Positions 33,681 to 44,575 of a stretch of 64,000 nt of DNA are shown one piece after another; the first letter of the stretch is position 1, and each line of letters opens with the position of its first letter. Below the pieces are notes generated by a model. That model was not told the origin of the DNA. It saw nothing but the letters and a program-made list of their open reading frames with translations, and did not search any database. The stretch comes from Diphasiastrum complanatum (Eukaryota > Streptophyta > Lycopodiopsida > Lycopodiales > Lycopodiaceae): positions 5,537,592 to 5,601,591 of the forward strand of contig CM055100.1 in the NCBI GenBank assembly GCA_029204225.1, given 5' to 3'. The translations under genes were made by a program, and so were the position numbers.

Positions 33681-35139
33681 ATGGCCTCCTCATCTTCTGA
33701 AGACTCTGGAACCAAACAGGTGATCTAGGGTGACATCCCCGAGGCCACACAGATTTGGCCTCTACCCTCTGACACTCTGATCCAACCATGGCTACAGACA
33801 TCCAGCCCACTTCTAGCGGCAATGGGTTTTTACCCGACGCTCTTCCATTCTGAGATTAACATGGGCCTCGCCCTTCACGCTTACGCCACATGGGATGAGG
33901 ACAAGGCTTGTTTCCAATTCCTGTACCAAGGTACCGCGTACAAGGTCAGGATTAATGTCGACTCGATGGTCACCGTTGGCATTATGTTCGGTGATCGTCA
34001 ACCCATCTCCCATCGCCACGCCAAAGCTCTGATCAAACCATTCGTCACCCAAACCACACCAAAAATTCCCATCTAGACTAACAATGGTTATCTGATAGAA
34101 GCTATCACAGAACCCGTCATTCAGACGGCTGGGCATGTGTTGAATAACTTTCTGATTATTTCAACATTTTTGCAAGGACAGAATTCAGTCTACGCTACTG
34201 AGTCAGATAGTGGAATCCTTTCTGGAATTTCCTAACCCCTCTGTTGTGCCATACGACTGGCATAGCTTCCTTATTCAAGAATTAACAAACTTCATCAAAC
34301 CCAACAACCGTGAGCAAATCGCAGTAGGCCCCCTATTGTGTAACTTTGCCTATGCACTTCTCGAGGTGAAAGTGCGTGGTTTCCAACGCTCATCTCTCCT
34401 ATCTACCCTTGTGCCACATACTAACTTTTATCCACCATCTCAAGCATCTACCTCCTCCCAACCTACAGTCATTAACACAACGGCCAGCAAGCGAATGCGT
34501 GGCGCTACCTCTACATCCACATCTCCACCTGTTACCCGAAGACTTGTCTCCACTGCCGCACTAACCACTCCATCAACCACCGCCACTTCTTCTTCCGTGC
34601 AACCCCCCACCGATTTCTGTTGTCGCTATCTCTCTTCCTGTTCCATCCACATCTATTTTTGTCTCCATCCTCGTTTCTTCTGTTGATACCACTCCTACTT
34701 CTCTTCCAGTGTCCACTACTCCATCCATCACCATCACATCCTCCATCACTCCTGCCACCACCGTTGCTCCTCTCACATTCAATCCATCTGACTCACAACT
34801 GTCCCCCGACACTCTGGCATGGATGCAAGTTATCAATTTTTCACCCCCACGCCAGACACTTTTTGCTCCATCCTCACCTTCTTCCATACTCCACACCACC
34901 CTCCAGTTTCTCTCTGTTCCTCCCATCCTCTCGTTCGGACAAATCGTCCTCACCCTTGTTTCCACATTTATTTCTCAAACCCCACCCGCTTCGCCAACAA
35001 AGGTTGTCGAGGGCAACCAACCATTTCTTGATGACACATTTGTTCAAACAGTTTTTGTACCATCGCCAGATCGGACTAATCTCACCGCCCCAGATCGCAT
35101 CAGGTCCAATGAGAACCTCATAGAGGATAATGACGACGG
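33681..35139 (+). pseudogene. ORF-X N-terminal half, copy A2
   Basis: ATG at 33681 (MASSSSEDSG). The conserved N-terminal domain follows: FHSEINMGLALHAYATWDED, FLYQGTAYKVRI, HAKALIKPFVTQTTP. A TAG at 34074 is shared with A3. Then come ITEPVIQTAGHVLNNFL, the Ser/Thr/Pro-rich block and DTLAWMQVINFSPP. Homology to ORF-X stops at 35139, where it is fused to gag C-terminal sequence, so the coiled coil and C-terminal domain are lost. A stop at 33726 and several frameshifts are also present. The function is unknown. Confidence 0.75.
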
Positions 35140-35202
35140 GATCTTCAAATAGGCTCACAGAACCTCCAGTTGACGTCGAACGAGATCTGCAAATAGGCTC
35201 AC
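35140..35202. repeat. duplicated 19-mer at the deletion junction
   Basis: GATCTTCAAATAGGCTCAC (35140-35158) and GATCTGCAAATAGGCTCAC (35184-35202) are 44 bp apart with one mismatch. The second is native to gag, and the first sits exactly at the ORF-X/gag fusion. Confidence 0.85.
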
Positions 35203-36030
35203 CGCTGCGCACTTATCAGAATGATCAGTTGCACCAACATGAACCACCTTTTCACATGGTGAAGCCTGAGGAACCACGCACTGAAAGGCTCACACTCTTG
35301 TTGTCAAGCCACGTTAGTTTACCCCTTGGAGAACTACTGCGGATTGCACCACAAGCGAAAAGCCTTTTAGCTGAATGGGCCAAGGCGGATGAGGAGCCAG
35401 TAGCGCCTGAGCCCATCTATTGTGCGAGCTATGATGAAACAAGTAACATCCTCCACATGGGAGCAACATGGGAACGTGAGGAGCACAACATCACTTTGCC
35501 AATCAAACACAAGAGATATGAGGACAAGGCGGCGGTGGTAGATGGAGGATCGGGTGTCTATCTGATATCCACTACTTTGTATTAAAAATGAGGATTACAA
35601 GGATTGAAGCCAACCAGATTCGCCATCAAGCTAGCAGATCAATCTTGTGTGAAACCAAAAGGTGTAGTTGCTGATATTCTCATAAAGATAGCAGGCATGC
35701 AGTATGTGATTACTTTTGTGGTCATGGATATACCTGAATCTCCATCTGCATACCGTATTTTACTAGAAAGACCATGGGTGAGGGCTGCGCAAGTAGTACA
35801 CAACTGGGGTACAGGGAAACTCACCTTCGAGAACAAAGAAAAAGTTGTAAAGGTAGATCCAACCACATGGGTGGTAAAACCTATTGCACCCAAAGCTGAT
35901 GACGGATCATCCACGACAGATCATACGATTGACCGCCCAAGGCCAACCAAGGGAGGTCACTATCATTCAGAGACAGATGCATTAGCAACTATTGACTGCC
36001 AGACATGTCAATATGGATCAGATCCGTAAC
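35159..36030 (+). pseudogene. gag C-terminus and protease, copy A2
   Basis: Starts within gag at EPPVDVERDLQIG and continues HQHEPPFHMV and LAEWAKADEEPV. The protease active region reads AVVDGGSGVYLIS, where the usual D-S/T-G is D-G-G. Two stops at 35583-35591 follow, then DQSCVKPKGVVAD, the second strand RILLERPWVRAAQ and VVHNWGTGKLTF. It ends at TAA near 36027. The zinc knuckles are missing because of the upstream deletion. Confidence 0.8.
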
Positions 36031-36511
36031 CGAGTACATCTTCACCCAAATGTTACACTATGGACACACCAATCACATTTGGAGTGGATATGATAAACGT
36101 AGCATGGTTGTCAGCGGAGCCGATTGAGAACCCAGTGGACGATGATCTAGTCCCTTGGCAATATGCTCTAACTTATAATAAGGAGATTGAGCTAACTGAT
36201 GAACAAGTCCTACACCACATGGACCCAGATCGTTACGGAACCAAGAAGGTACCAGCTCACTACCACAAAGGTATGCTAGGGCGAAAGTCTCAAGGATCGA
36301 ACCACCCAAGTCACCTACAAATAAGAAGAATCAGTTGAAACAACTCTACAACTAGGTGATCTGATGGAGTGACCTACCCGAAGAGGCAATAGCTACAGTA
36401 GACGTTGATATTTGCAACCATGAGGCGAATGTCACAGCAGTCCCAAAGAAGGACAACAAGGATGAACCCATCAAAATGACAAAAAAGGACAAGAAAAAGG
36501 TGTAGGATTCC
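36031..36511 (+). pseudogene. protease-RT linker, copy A2
   Basis: ITFGVDMINVAWLSAEP and LTDEQVLHHMDPDRYGTKKV, then degenerate and frameshifted near 36270-36360. Single copy of the segment that is duplicated in A3. Confidence 0.7.
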
Positions 36512-37756
36512 TTGAAGTCAATCAAGTTGGACTCAAATATAGTGTCATCTTCTACACAGGTGAAAAAAAATAAAAAAATGACCAGTCGGACCAAGATCAA
36601 TATGCTGAAAGAGGAATCTCCACGAGCTCCAGTTCATGAGATGTCTGATACTTTCAAGAATTATACTTTGGACGACGTGGTAATCATGATGCCTCAAGCC
36701 CAACGAGAACCTGATCAAAGTCAGGCACCAGCGGAACAAGTCTTCGAGGGACCTACACGAACACAGCCGATGAATCTTGCGGAACCAGGAGAAGAAGAAA
36801 GGATAGTGCATGTGGGAGAGCAGTTAACACCCACGCAGATCAAGAGACTACGATCCTTGTTGGTGGAATATAAGGACTGATTTGCCTGGAGCTATAGTGA
36901 TCTAAAGGGCATTCCGCCAACAGTAGTCCAACACACCATACCTTTGGTGGACGGAGCAGTCTCCAAGGTAAGCCGTTACTACCGCTACAACCTGAATTAT
37001 ACAAAACTGATCAAGCAAGAGTTGCAGAAACTTATGGAGGCAGATTTCATTTACGAAATCGAGCACACAGAATGGGTATCACCGATAGTTATGATACCCA
37101 AGAAGAATGGCAAAATGCGTATCTGTGTGAATCTGAAGACGCTTAATACAGTCACCAAGAAGGACCATTTTTCTTTATCATTTATGAAAAGTGTCCTCGA
37201 TAGAGTAGCTGGTGACAAAGCCTACAATTTTCTGGATGGCTTCAGCGGCTACAACCAGGTGAAAATAGCCCCCCAACACAAGACAACATTCGTCACAGAA
37301 TGGAGAACTTATGCCTATAAAGTGATGCCATTCAGACTTTGCAATGCCCCAAGCACTTTCCAGCGAGTCATGCAGGCGGCGTTCAAAGATTATTTGCAAA
37401 AATTTCTAAAAAGTTTCTTGGATGATATGTGCGTGCATGGACCAGATTCATAACACTTATCCAATTTGGAAAAGGTGCTACAAAAATGCCGCGAATACCA
37501 GATCTCCCTGAATCCAGAAAAATGTCAATTTTTGGTGACACATGGCTTGATACTCGGCCATATAGTGTCAAGACACGGGATCGCCATAGATCTATCAAAG
37601 ATCAGGATCATTGTTGATCTACCACCACCGGGGATGATCCGTGAGGTCTACATTTTCATGGGTCATGCTAACTATTATAGGATCTTCATTCTTGATTTTG
37701 TGAAGTTCGCCAGAACAATTTACAAGCTCACAACGGATCCACATTGGAGTGAGTAA
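36512..37756 (+). pseudogene. reverse transcriptase, copy A2
   Basis: One frame with stops at 36878, 37451 and 37754. Motifs: FIYEIEHTEWVSPIV, PKKNGKMRICVNL, FLDGFSGYNQVK, VMPFRLCNAPSTFQRVMQ and the catalytic FLDD (SFLDDMCVHG). It then runs through the connection region (GHANYYRIFILDF). Apart from the stops, its catalytic residues are intact. Confidence 0.87.
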
Positions 37757-38200
37757 GCTCTAAAGGCTTTTCAGAAGATTAAGGATGCATTGGTCTCAAC
37801 ACCAATCCTACGACCACCCAATTGGTCCATTGAGTTCCTCGTGCATACAGATGCATCGAAGTATGCAGTTGGAGCAGTCTTAACCCAACCAAGTGAACAC
37901 AAAAAGGATTTTCCAATCTAATTTGCAAGCCGACAGCTCAGTGATACCGAAATGAATTATTCAGTTATAGAGCGAGAAGCACTGGCAATGGTCTAAGCGG
38001 TTAAGAAGTTTCGACACTATTTGATGGCCACACATTTTGCTTGTTATACAGACCATCAACCCTTGCTATATCTCGTTAATAAAACTTGCAACACTGGGAG
38101 AATCACCAAATGGCTCCTGTTGTTGTTGGAATTTGATTTTCGGATAGTAGTTCACAAGGGAAAACAAGACTACATGGCAGATCATGTGTCACGAATCAAG
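37757..38200 (+). pseudogene. RNase H, copy A2
   Basis: LVHTDASKYAVGA, EREALAMV-stop-AVKKF and CYTDHQPLLYLVNK give the catalytic acids. The domain closes with DYMADHVSRIKG near 38200. Stops at about 37921 and 37996. Confidence 0.82.
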
Positions 38201-39540
38201 GGAAAGGAGATTGCGACCCAACCCGACGATGAGCTAGCAGATGCTGCCTTATTTTACGTGGATACAGTAGCAGAATGGGCTGTCGACATTATTGAATATC
38301 TAATGTCGGGCCAACCAGACAAATCACTACCAAAGGTGGAACAGCAAAAACTGATCTTGAAAGCTAGACCTTATCAGCTGATGGCCAGCCAGTTGTACCG
38401 AAGAGGTCCAGATGGAATTCTTCGGCGGTGTATTCTTCCTCATGAGACCACCCAGATCATTTCGCTTTCACATGAAGGCATGGGTGGAGGTCATTTTGCA
38501 TCTGAAATTACAGTTCGCAAGATTCTGCAATCAGGGTGTTGTGGCCAACGATTCATAAAGACAATAGAGGAATACTTGAAAAAGTGCGATGTGTGCCAAA
38601 GGGCAAGGAGACCAACGAGATCGAACTATGACCTACTGCACCCAGTTTTAGCCCAATCACCGTCCGAAAAATGGGGACTGGATTATATTGGTATTATGTC
38701 TGCAGCAAGGAGTTCCCAGGCTCGATACATAATCGTAGCCACGGACTACCTCACCAAATGGGTCAAAGCCAAGGCAGTATGAGTAGCAGACACTAGGACC
38801 ACTGCCAAGTTCCTTAATGAAAATATCATTGTGCGCTTCGGGTGTCCGGTGGAACTAGTCAGTGATCGCGGAAGCCATTTCATCAACGAGACCATCAAGG
38901 TCATGTTGGAGGAGTTCTGCGTGATCCACAGAACCAGTACGCCTTATTATCCTCGTGGTAATGGGCAAGCAGAATCATCCAATAAGATCTTGTGTAGCGT
39001 GCTCACGAAAACAGTTGAAGCTAGCAGATCAGATTGGGAACACAAGTTGCATGTTGCACTGTGGGCATTCAGGACAGCATATAAAAGGAGCACTGATCAA
39101 ACACCCTTCCAATTGGTATATGGTCAGGAAGCTGTGATTCCAGTAGAGTTTTTAGTTCCTTCATTACGGATTGCCACTGCGCAACGTCTTAATGGTGAGT
39201 CCAAATCTCTACAGCTACGCCACGAAGCTCTGCATAAACTCTATGAAACATGTTTACTAGTTGTGCATGCACTGGCAACTGAAAAGGAAAGACGCAAGGC
39301 TTGGCATGATCGCAGATTACAAAAGAAGGATCTTTGTTCAGGAGATCTGGTCCTGATGTATAAAACCAAGACGATCAAGGGGAAGTTAAAATTCAAGAAC
39401 GAAGGTCCATATAGGATCGAGGAAATTCTTAATCATGGGGCCATGAACTTAGAACAATTTGATGGGACCCCTTCGACACACCCATCAACGGTAGCCGGTT
39501 GCACAAGTACTGGCCACCATAGTAAGACAGATCCAGATTG
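38201..39540 (+). pseudogene. integrase, copy A2 (nearly intact)
   Basis: A single frame with one TGA at 38780. A linker leads to the zinc-binding HEGMGGGHFASE and CDVCQRARRPTR. The core is IVATDYLTKWVKA (Asp), VSDRGSHFINE (Asp) and NGQAESSNK (Glu), all present. Then come QLVYGQEAVIPVEFLVPS and the C-terminal GPY motif NEGPYRIEE. A small indel near 39465 shifts the final codons. The best-preserved integrase in the window. The spacer and ORF-X follow. Confidence 0.88.
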
Positions 39541-40620
39541 GGGGTGGCACGTTACAAAAAGCTAATGTGCTCAGCCATCACCGCTAGATCTAAGGAGATC
39601 AAGCCAAATCAAGATAAATCCATCAAGATTCAGCCAGATCTGGCAGGATCGGAAAAATCCATCAGAATCCAAGGAGGATCCAGATCTTGATAGGGTCAAA
39701 AAGAAAGCAGATCATCAGATTGACTGAGGGATCTACTAACAAGAATCCATCAAAACTTCCAAAGCACTACCAACAGTCATATCAAGCCTGGATGAAGCTG
39801 ATTACCAATTTACAAAAGTTAAAAATCAGAAAATCTTGAGATCTCGTCAAAAAACACTCTGAAGAAGCACATTTTTTATGAGTTTTTGAGATCCCCTAGG
39901 AGATAGCTCTTGAAAACTAGACACTCACTAGATCTGACCTAGATGCATCCATGAAAATTTCTACGAGAGTTCCTGATGGAGGAATCATCATCTTTTAGTG
40001 TATGCAAGAGTTTCCAGAAGCAAAATTTTCAGAACCCTCGCAGAGCATCAAGATCAACTTACCAACTCTTGCAAGGTGCCTAAATGGAATCAGAACAGTG
40101 AAATTAGCTTGCCTACATGGTCTGATCTTGAAAATTCAATCATAGAAACAAGTTGTGCGAGAGATCACTTCCTACGAGAGTTGAACCCTCGCAGATAGCC
40201 TGAACCCTCGCAGAACCTTTGCATAGCAGTCATATCACCTTCTGAACTCTCGCAGACTTCCCTGAGGTCTTAAAATTTTGTGAAGAAGGTGCCTGCCAAA
40301 ATTTGGGTGGAAATGAACAAGGGAACGTGAATTTCACCTAATACGCACTCTAAATTCTGCTATATAAGGGCTGAATTCGAGTCATTTATCACCTTTGCTA
40401 GCGAAGGTCTGCCAAAATTTCCACTGAAAATACCGAGTTTTTTGTTTTCAACCAAACTTCCTACCAGCTGTCATCTGCTCATATCAAATACCGATCTATG
40501 CTCTGAACTACAATCATTGTCATCCAACACTCATTATTCTCAATTTTCTACTGTTTCTTTCCATTTTCCACCGTTTTTCTACTTTTTTGACTTTTTCGAC
40601 CACTAATCATCATTGCTAAC
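39541..40620 (+). promoter_or_regulatory. INT to ORF-X spacer of copy A3, TATA at 40361
   Basis: Second copy of the 32582-33680 spacer. It has a PPT-like GGGGGTGGCA ending at 39549, then CGTTAC (TGTTAC in the other copy), CTCGCAG words at about 40035-40260, and TATATAAG at 40361-40368. No coding sequence. Confidence 0.55.
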
Positions 40621-43600
40621 ATGGCCTCCTCATCCTCTGAAGACTCTGGCGTCAAACAGGTGATCCATCGTGACATCCTTGAGGCCACGCAGATTTGGCC
40701 CCTACCTTCTGACACTTTGATCCAACCATGGCTGCAGACAATCGGGCCTCTCCTTGAAGCAATGGGTTTTTACTCGGCGCTCTTCCATTCTGAGATTAAC
40801 ATGGGCCTCGCCCTTCACGCTTACGCCACCTGGGACGAGGACAAGGCTCGTTTCCACTTTCTGTACCAAGGTACCACGTACAAGGCTAGGATTAACACTG
40901 ACTCGATGATCACCATTGGCATTATGTCCGGTGATTGTCAACCAATTTCCCATGGCCACGCCAAAGCTCTGATCAAACCATTCGTCACCCAAACCACACC
41001 AGAAATCCCCATCTAGACTAAGAATGGTTATCTGATAGAAGCTATCACGGAACCCGTCATTCAGACGGCTGCGCATCTGTTGAATAACTTTCTGGTTATT
41101 TCAACATTTTGCAAGGACAGAATCCAGTCTACGCTGCTGAGTCAGATAGTGGAATCCTTTCTGAAATTCCCTAACCTCTCCGTTGTGCCATACGACTGGC
41201 ATAGCTTCCTTATTCGAGAACTAACAAACTCCATCAAACCCAACAACCGTGAGTGAATCGTAACAGGCCCCCTGTTGTGAAACTTTGCATGCGCACTTCT
41301 CGAGGCAAAAGTGCGCGGTTTCCAATGCTCAGCCCTCCTGTCTACCCTTGTGCCACATACTAACCTTTACCCACCATCTCAAACATCTACCTTATCCCAA
41401 CCTGCAGTCATTAACACAGCGGTCAGCAAACGAATGTGTGGCGCTGCCTCTACATCCACATCTCCACTTGTTACCCGAAGACGTGTCTCCACTGCCGCAC
41501 TAACTACTCCATCAACGACCGTCACTTCTTCTTCCGTGTGACCCCCCACTCCGATTTTTGTTGTCGCTATCTCTCTTCCTGTTCCATCCACATCTGTTTC
41601 TATCTCCATCCCCGTTTCTTCTGTTGATACCACTCCTATTTCTCTTCCAGTGTCCACTACTCCATCCATCACCATCACATCCTCCATCACTCCTGCCACC
41701 ACCGTTGCTCCTCTCACATTCAATCCTTCTGATTCACAACTGTCCCCCAACACTCTAGCATGGATGCAAGTTATCAATTTTTCACCCCCACGCCAGACAC
41801 TTTTTGCTCCATCCTCACCTTCTTCCATACTCCACACCACCCTCCAGTTTCTCTCTGTCCCTCCCATCCTCTCGTTCGGACAAACCGTCATCACTCCTGT
41901 TTCCACATTTATTTCTCAAACCCCACCCGCTTTGCCAACAAAGGTTGTCAAGGGCAACCAACCGTTGCCTGATGACACATTAGTTCAAACAGTTTTTGTA
42001 CCATCGCCAGATCGGACTGATCTCACCGCCCCAGATGGCATCAGGTCCAATGAGAACCTGATAGAAGATAACGACAACGGAATTTCACAAGTTGTCGGGG
42101 CCGATACAACACAAGCCCCTGCCAATGCCAGTGTACCAGCTGCTCCCACGGATCTAACGACAACATACCAAACCCTAGGAAAATACATCTTGGATGCGGT
42201 GGCAGCCAAAGCCATTCTGGAAAGTAGGGTACTACAGTTGGCAACAAGTAATACACAGTTGCGAGCAGACCTCACCAAGCTGCAGCAAGAGCTGATTCTG
42301 GCTTAGCAACACGAACAAGTAGGGCACCAGGGGATTGCCAAGTTGCAACAAAAGGAGAAGGGCCTAAACAATTATATTCAAAGCCTCTCCAAAGCACTGA
42401 CGGAGGCTTCCACAAAGGTGCGGGAGCTTCAAACTAAAGCATCCCAACGGCTTGTCCCCATCCAGACGCAACTTACACTTTTGGAAGCAGAGAACACGCG
42501 CCTAGGGACGGAGGTTAAAGCCTTACAAGATGAGAATCTCGTCTGGTTAGCTCAATCTGCACTGGACACAAGGCCGCTTTCCCAATCAGAGATGAATCTT
42601 CTACGGCGTCAGGTGCAGATTTATAGCCAAACCCTGAACATCTACCAGACGGAGTTCAATAAGTATCGGACAAGCGCAACGCAAGAGCTCGCCCAGGCCA
42701 AGCAAGCCCTCAAGGCATGCCAAAAATACATGGAAACGAAGGCCCAGCCCTCCCCCGTGGTAATTCCATCACCACCTAATTTTGACTTGCACAGGCTAGT
42801 ACCAGCCAAGATCAGAGCCAGCAGGCAGCAGGGGGATTTCAACCAGATCAAGGGTCTGAAGGCCAGGACCAAGGGCAGACAGATGCGGCCACTGAGATGC
42901 ATGACCAAGGCCAAGGCACAACCACCAGCCAGGTCCCAGCAACATCATTCAGAGGGTCACAAACAATATCCGTTAGCCGGGCTTTTCGAAGACCAAAAAT
43001 CCGTGGAGGAGAACATCAATGAATTTTTATCCAAATATCCACACGAGTCATCAAGAGGCGGCTGGCAGTTATCATTCTCAGCTCAGACCAACAAGGGATA
43101 AGAACTACAAGCCTTAACCGCCCTCCAACCACCACCGGAGTGGCGACATCAGTTATTTGAGAGAGACCATGCGGCCATCAGGGCTTACGTGACGAGTCCG
43201 CAACAGCTACGGGTGAACGTGCATTTCTTGCCATGTCCAAGAATATCCAAATGGGCAGAATGCGGCACTCCTCTGGACTAGATCACACTCAACAATTTCA
43301 ACTGGCCAATCATCAAATCCGAATATGGGTGGACAACGGATGTAGACGCCATAAGGGCTCTCTCCACATTCGCCAGCCACTACATCAATTGCCCCGATCC
43401 CACAGTCCGTGCGGCAGCCGCTTACGCGCGGGACTTGGAATATTTAATGGGCATTGAAACAAAATGGGATGATTTTCTTCCCTCCATATTTTTTTATCCA
43501 AATAAGGCGCTCGCTTCCGACAAAGTCGAAGACCAGCTGCCAGTCGCTCACGTATATTACCGAGCTGCATTCCTTGGCGATCCCTGGACGAAACGATTCC

Positions 43601-43722
43601 AAGCATGGGTGGATCAAGAATGGTTGACAGGAGTTCACAAGTCCTTCCACATGCCAAAAGACTCGGAGAAATTGAACTGTCTCAACTTTATGGAAGACGT
43701 TACGGGATATCTCATCCATTAG
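40621..43722 (+). pseudogene. ORF-X, copy A3 (most complete)
   Basis: About 1,030 codons from ATG 40621, with stops at 41014, 41254, 41278, 41539, 42304, 43099 and 43279 plus small frameshifts. Domains: (1) residues about 35-190, FHSEINMGLALHAYATWDED, FLYQGTTYKARI, ITEPVIQTA.HLLNNFL and VVPYDWHSF; (2) a Ser/Thr/Pro-rich region about 230-440; (3) a coiled coil about 500-720, rich in Gln, Glu and Leu; (4) a C-terminal domain about 790-1030, FLSKYPHESSRGGW, NWPIIKSEYGW, KWDDFLPSIFF and FMEDVTGYLIH. No membrane segment or signal peptide, so no evidence of an envelope protein. It lies between integrase and an LTR start. Function unknown; N-terminal likeness to plant-transposon domains is an inference. 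Confidence 0.75.
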
Positions 43723-43779
43723 AGACGATCCAAGAGAACGCTCTACTAAACCGGCAGAGTGTCGAGGGACCGGCACTAC

Positions 43780-44575
43780 TTCAGGCCGTGGGTCCTGTTG
43801 GGGGTATTCCCAACAAAGTGTAAATAAATAAAATCCTCCAATAAAATGTGTTGCGAGGGCATGGCAACCTGCGTGTATAAGCCCATGGCCCAATGAGCAC
43901 GCAATTGAAGTTGTAAATAAAATAAAGGGCCTTGTGATTAAAATAAAACTAGAGGCCCAATGTCATTTTTAAACTTAGAGATCACTTTTTAGAGTTGGGT
44001 CCAAATTGGGACTCACATAAATCTTGTGATTTCTAATGTACTTTTTGAGGACCCTTGGATCAAGTTGGGTCCAAGATGAATGGTTAGGATCATTGTGAAT
44101 ATTAGCCACTAAGATTGAGGGGCAAGGGCCTTCCCCATTTTATAAAAAGGCACCATTTGTACACTATTTTCATGCTTAATGAGAAGGAGGAAACTCTACC
44201 ATTTTTGGAAGAGAAGCATCCTCATTTGCTATTCACTACTTGCTCTTGCTCTTGGTTGTGTTTTCTATTGCTTCGATTTCCATGTTTTATTGTTTGCCAT
44301 AGTGAATGTTTTTCCATTAGCAAGCATAAGGAGCATTTGAGCTAACCTCCACCCTCACTCTCTTTCTCTCTCTTTCTCTTCTCTTCTCAATCTCTTCTTC
44401 TCCATCCCTTCCCTTCAACCAGAACTACGATGAATGTTGGTGTAGAGGAGTAGAGTAAAAGAGGGGTAGTATAGTGGTGAGTAGAGTTAAGGGAGGAAGT
44501 AGGAAATTAACTAAAAGTAGCATCTATGCATAGTTAGACACCTATCTAGTGATCTAACCCTTGTTGACAGGCGGA
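43780..44575 (+). mobile_element. PPT and probable LTR of the gypsy A family
   Basis: After the ORF-X stop, GGCCGTGGGTCC (to 43795) is followed by TGTTGGGGGTATTCCC at 43796. The preceding 40 bp (GTGTCGAGGGACCGGCAC...) align with the equivalent G1 site (GTGTCGTGGGATCGCCAC...). A TATA-like TTTATAAAAAGG lies at about 44140 and a CT-rich tract at 44350-44410, as in U3-R. The 3' end and PBS are not resolved. The end at 44575 is a guess. Confidence 0.5.

Noticed and set aside
40621-43722. ORF-X as a retroviral-type envelope gene
   Set aside because: No signal peptide, transmembrane segment or cleavage site was seen. Only its position is env-like.
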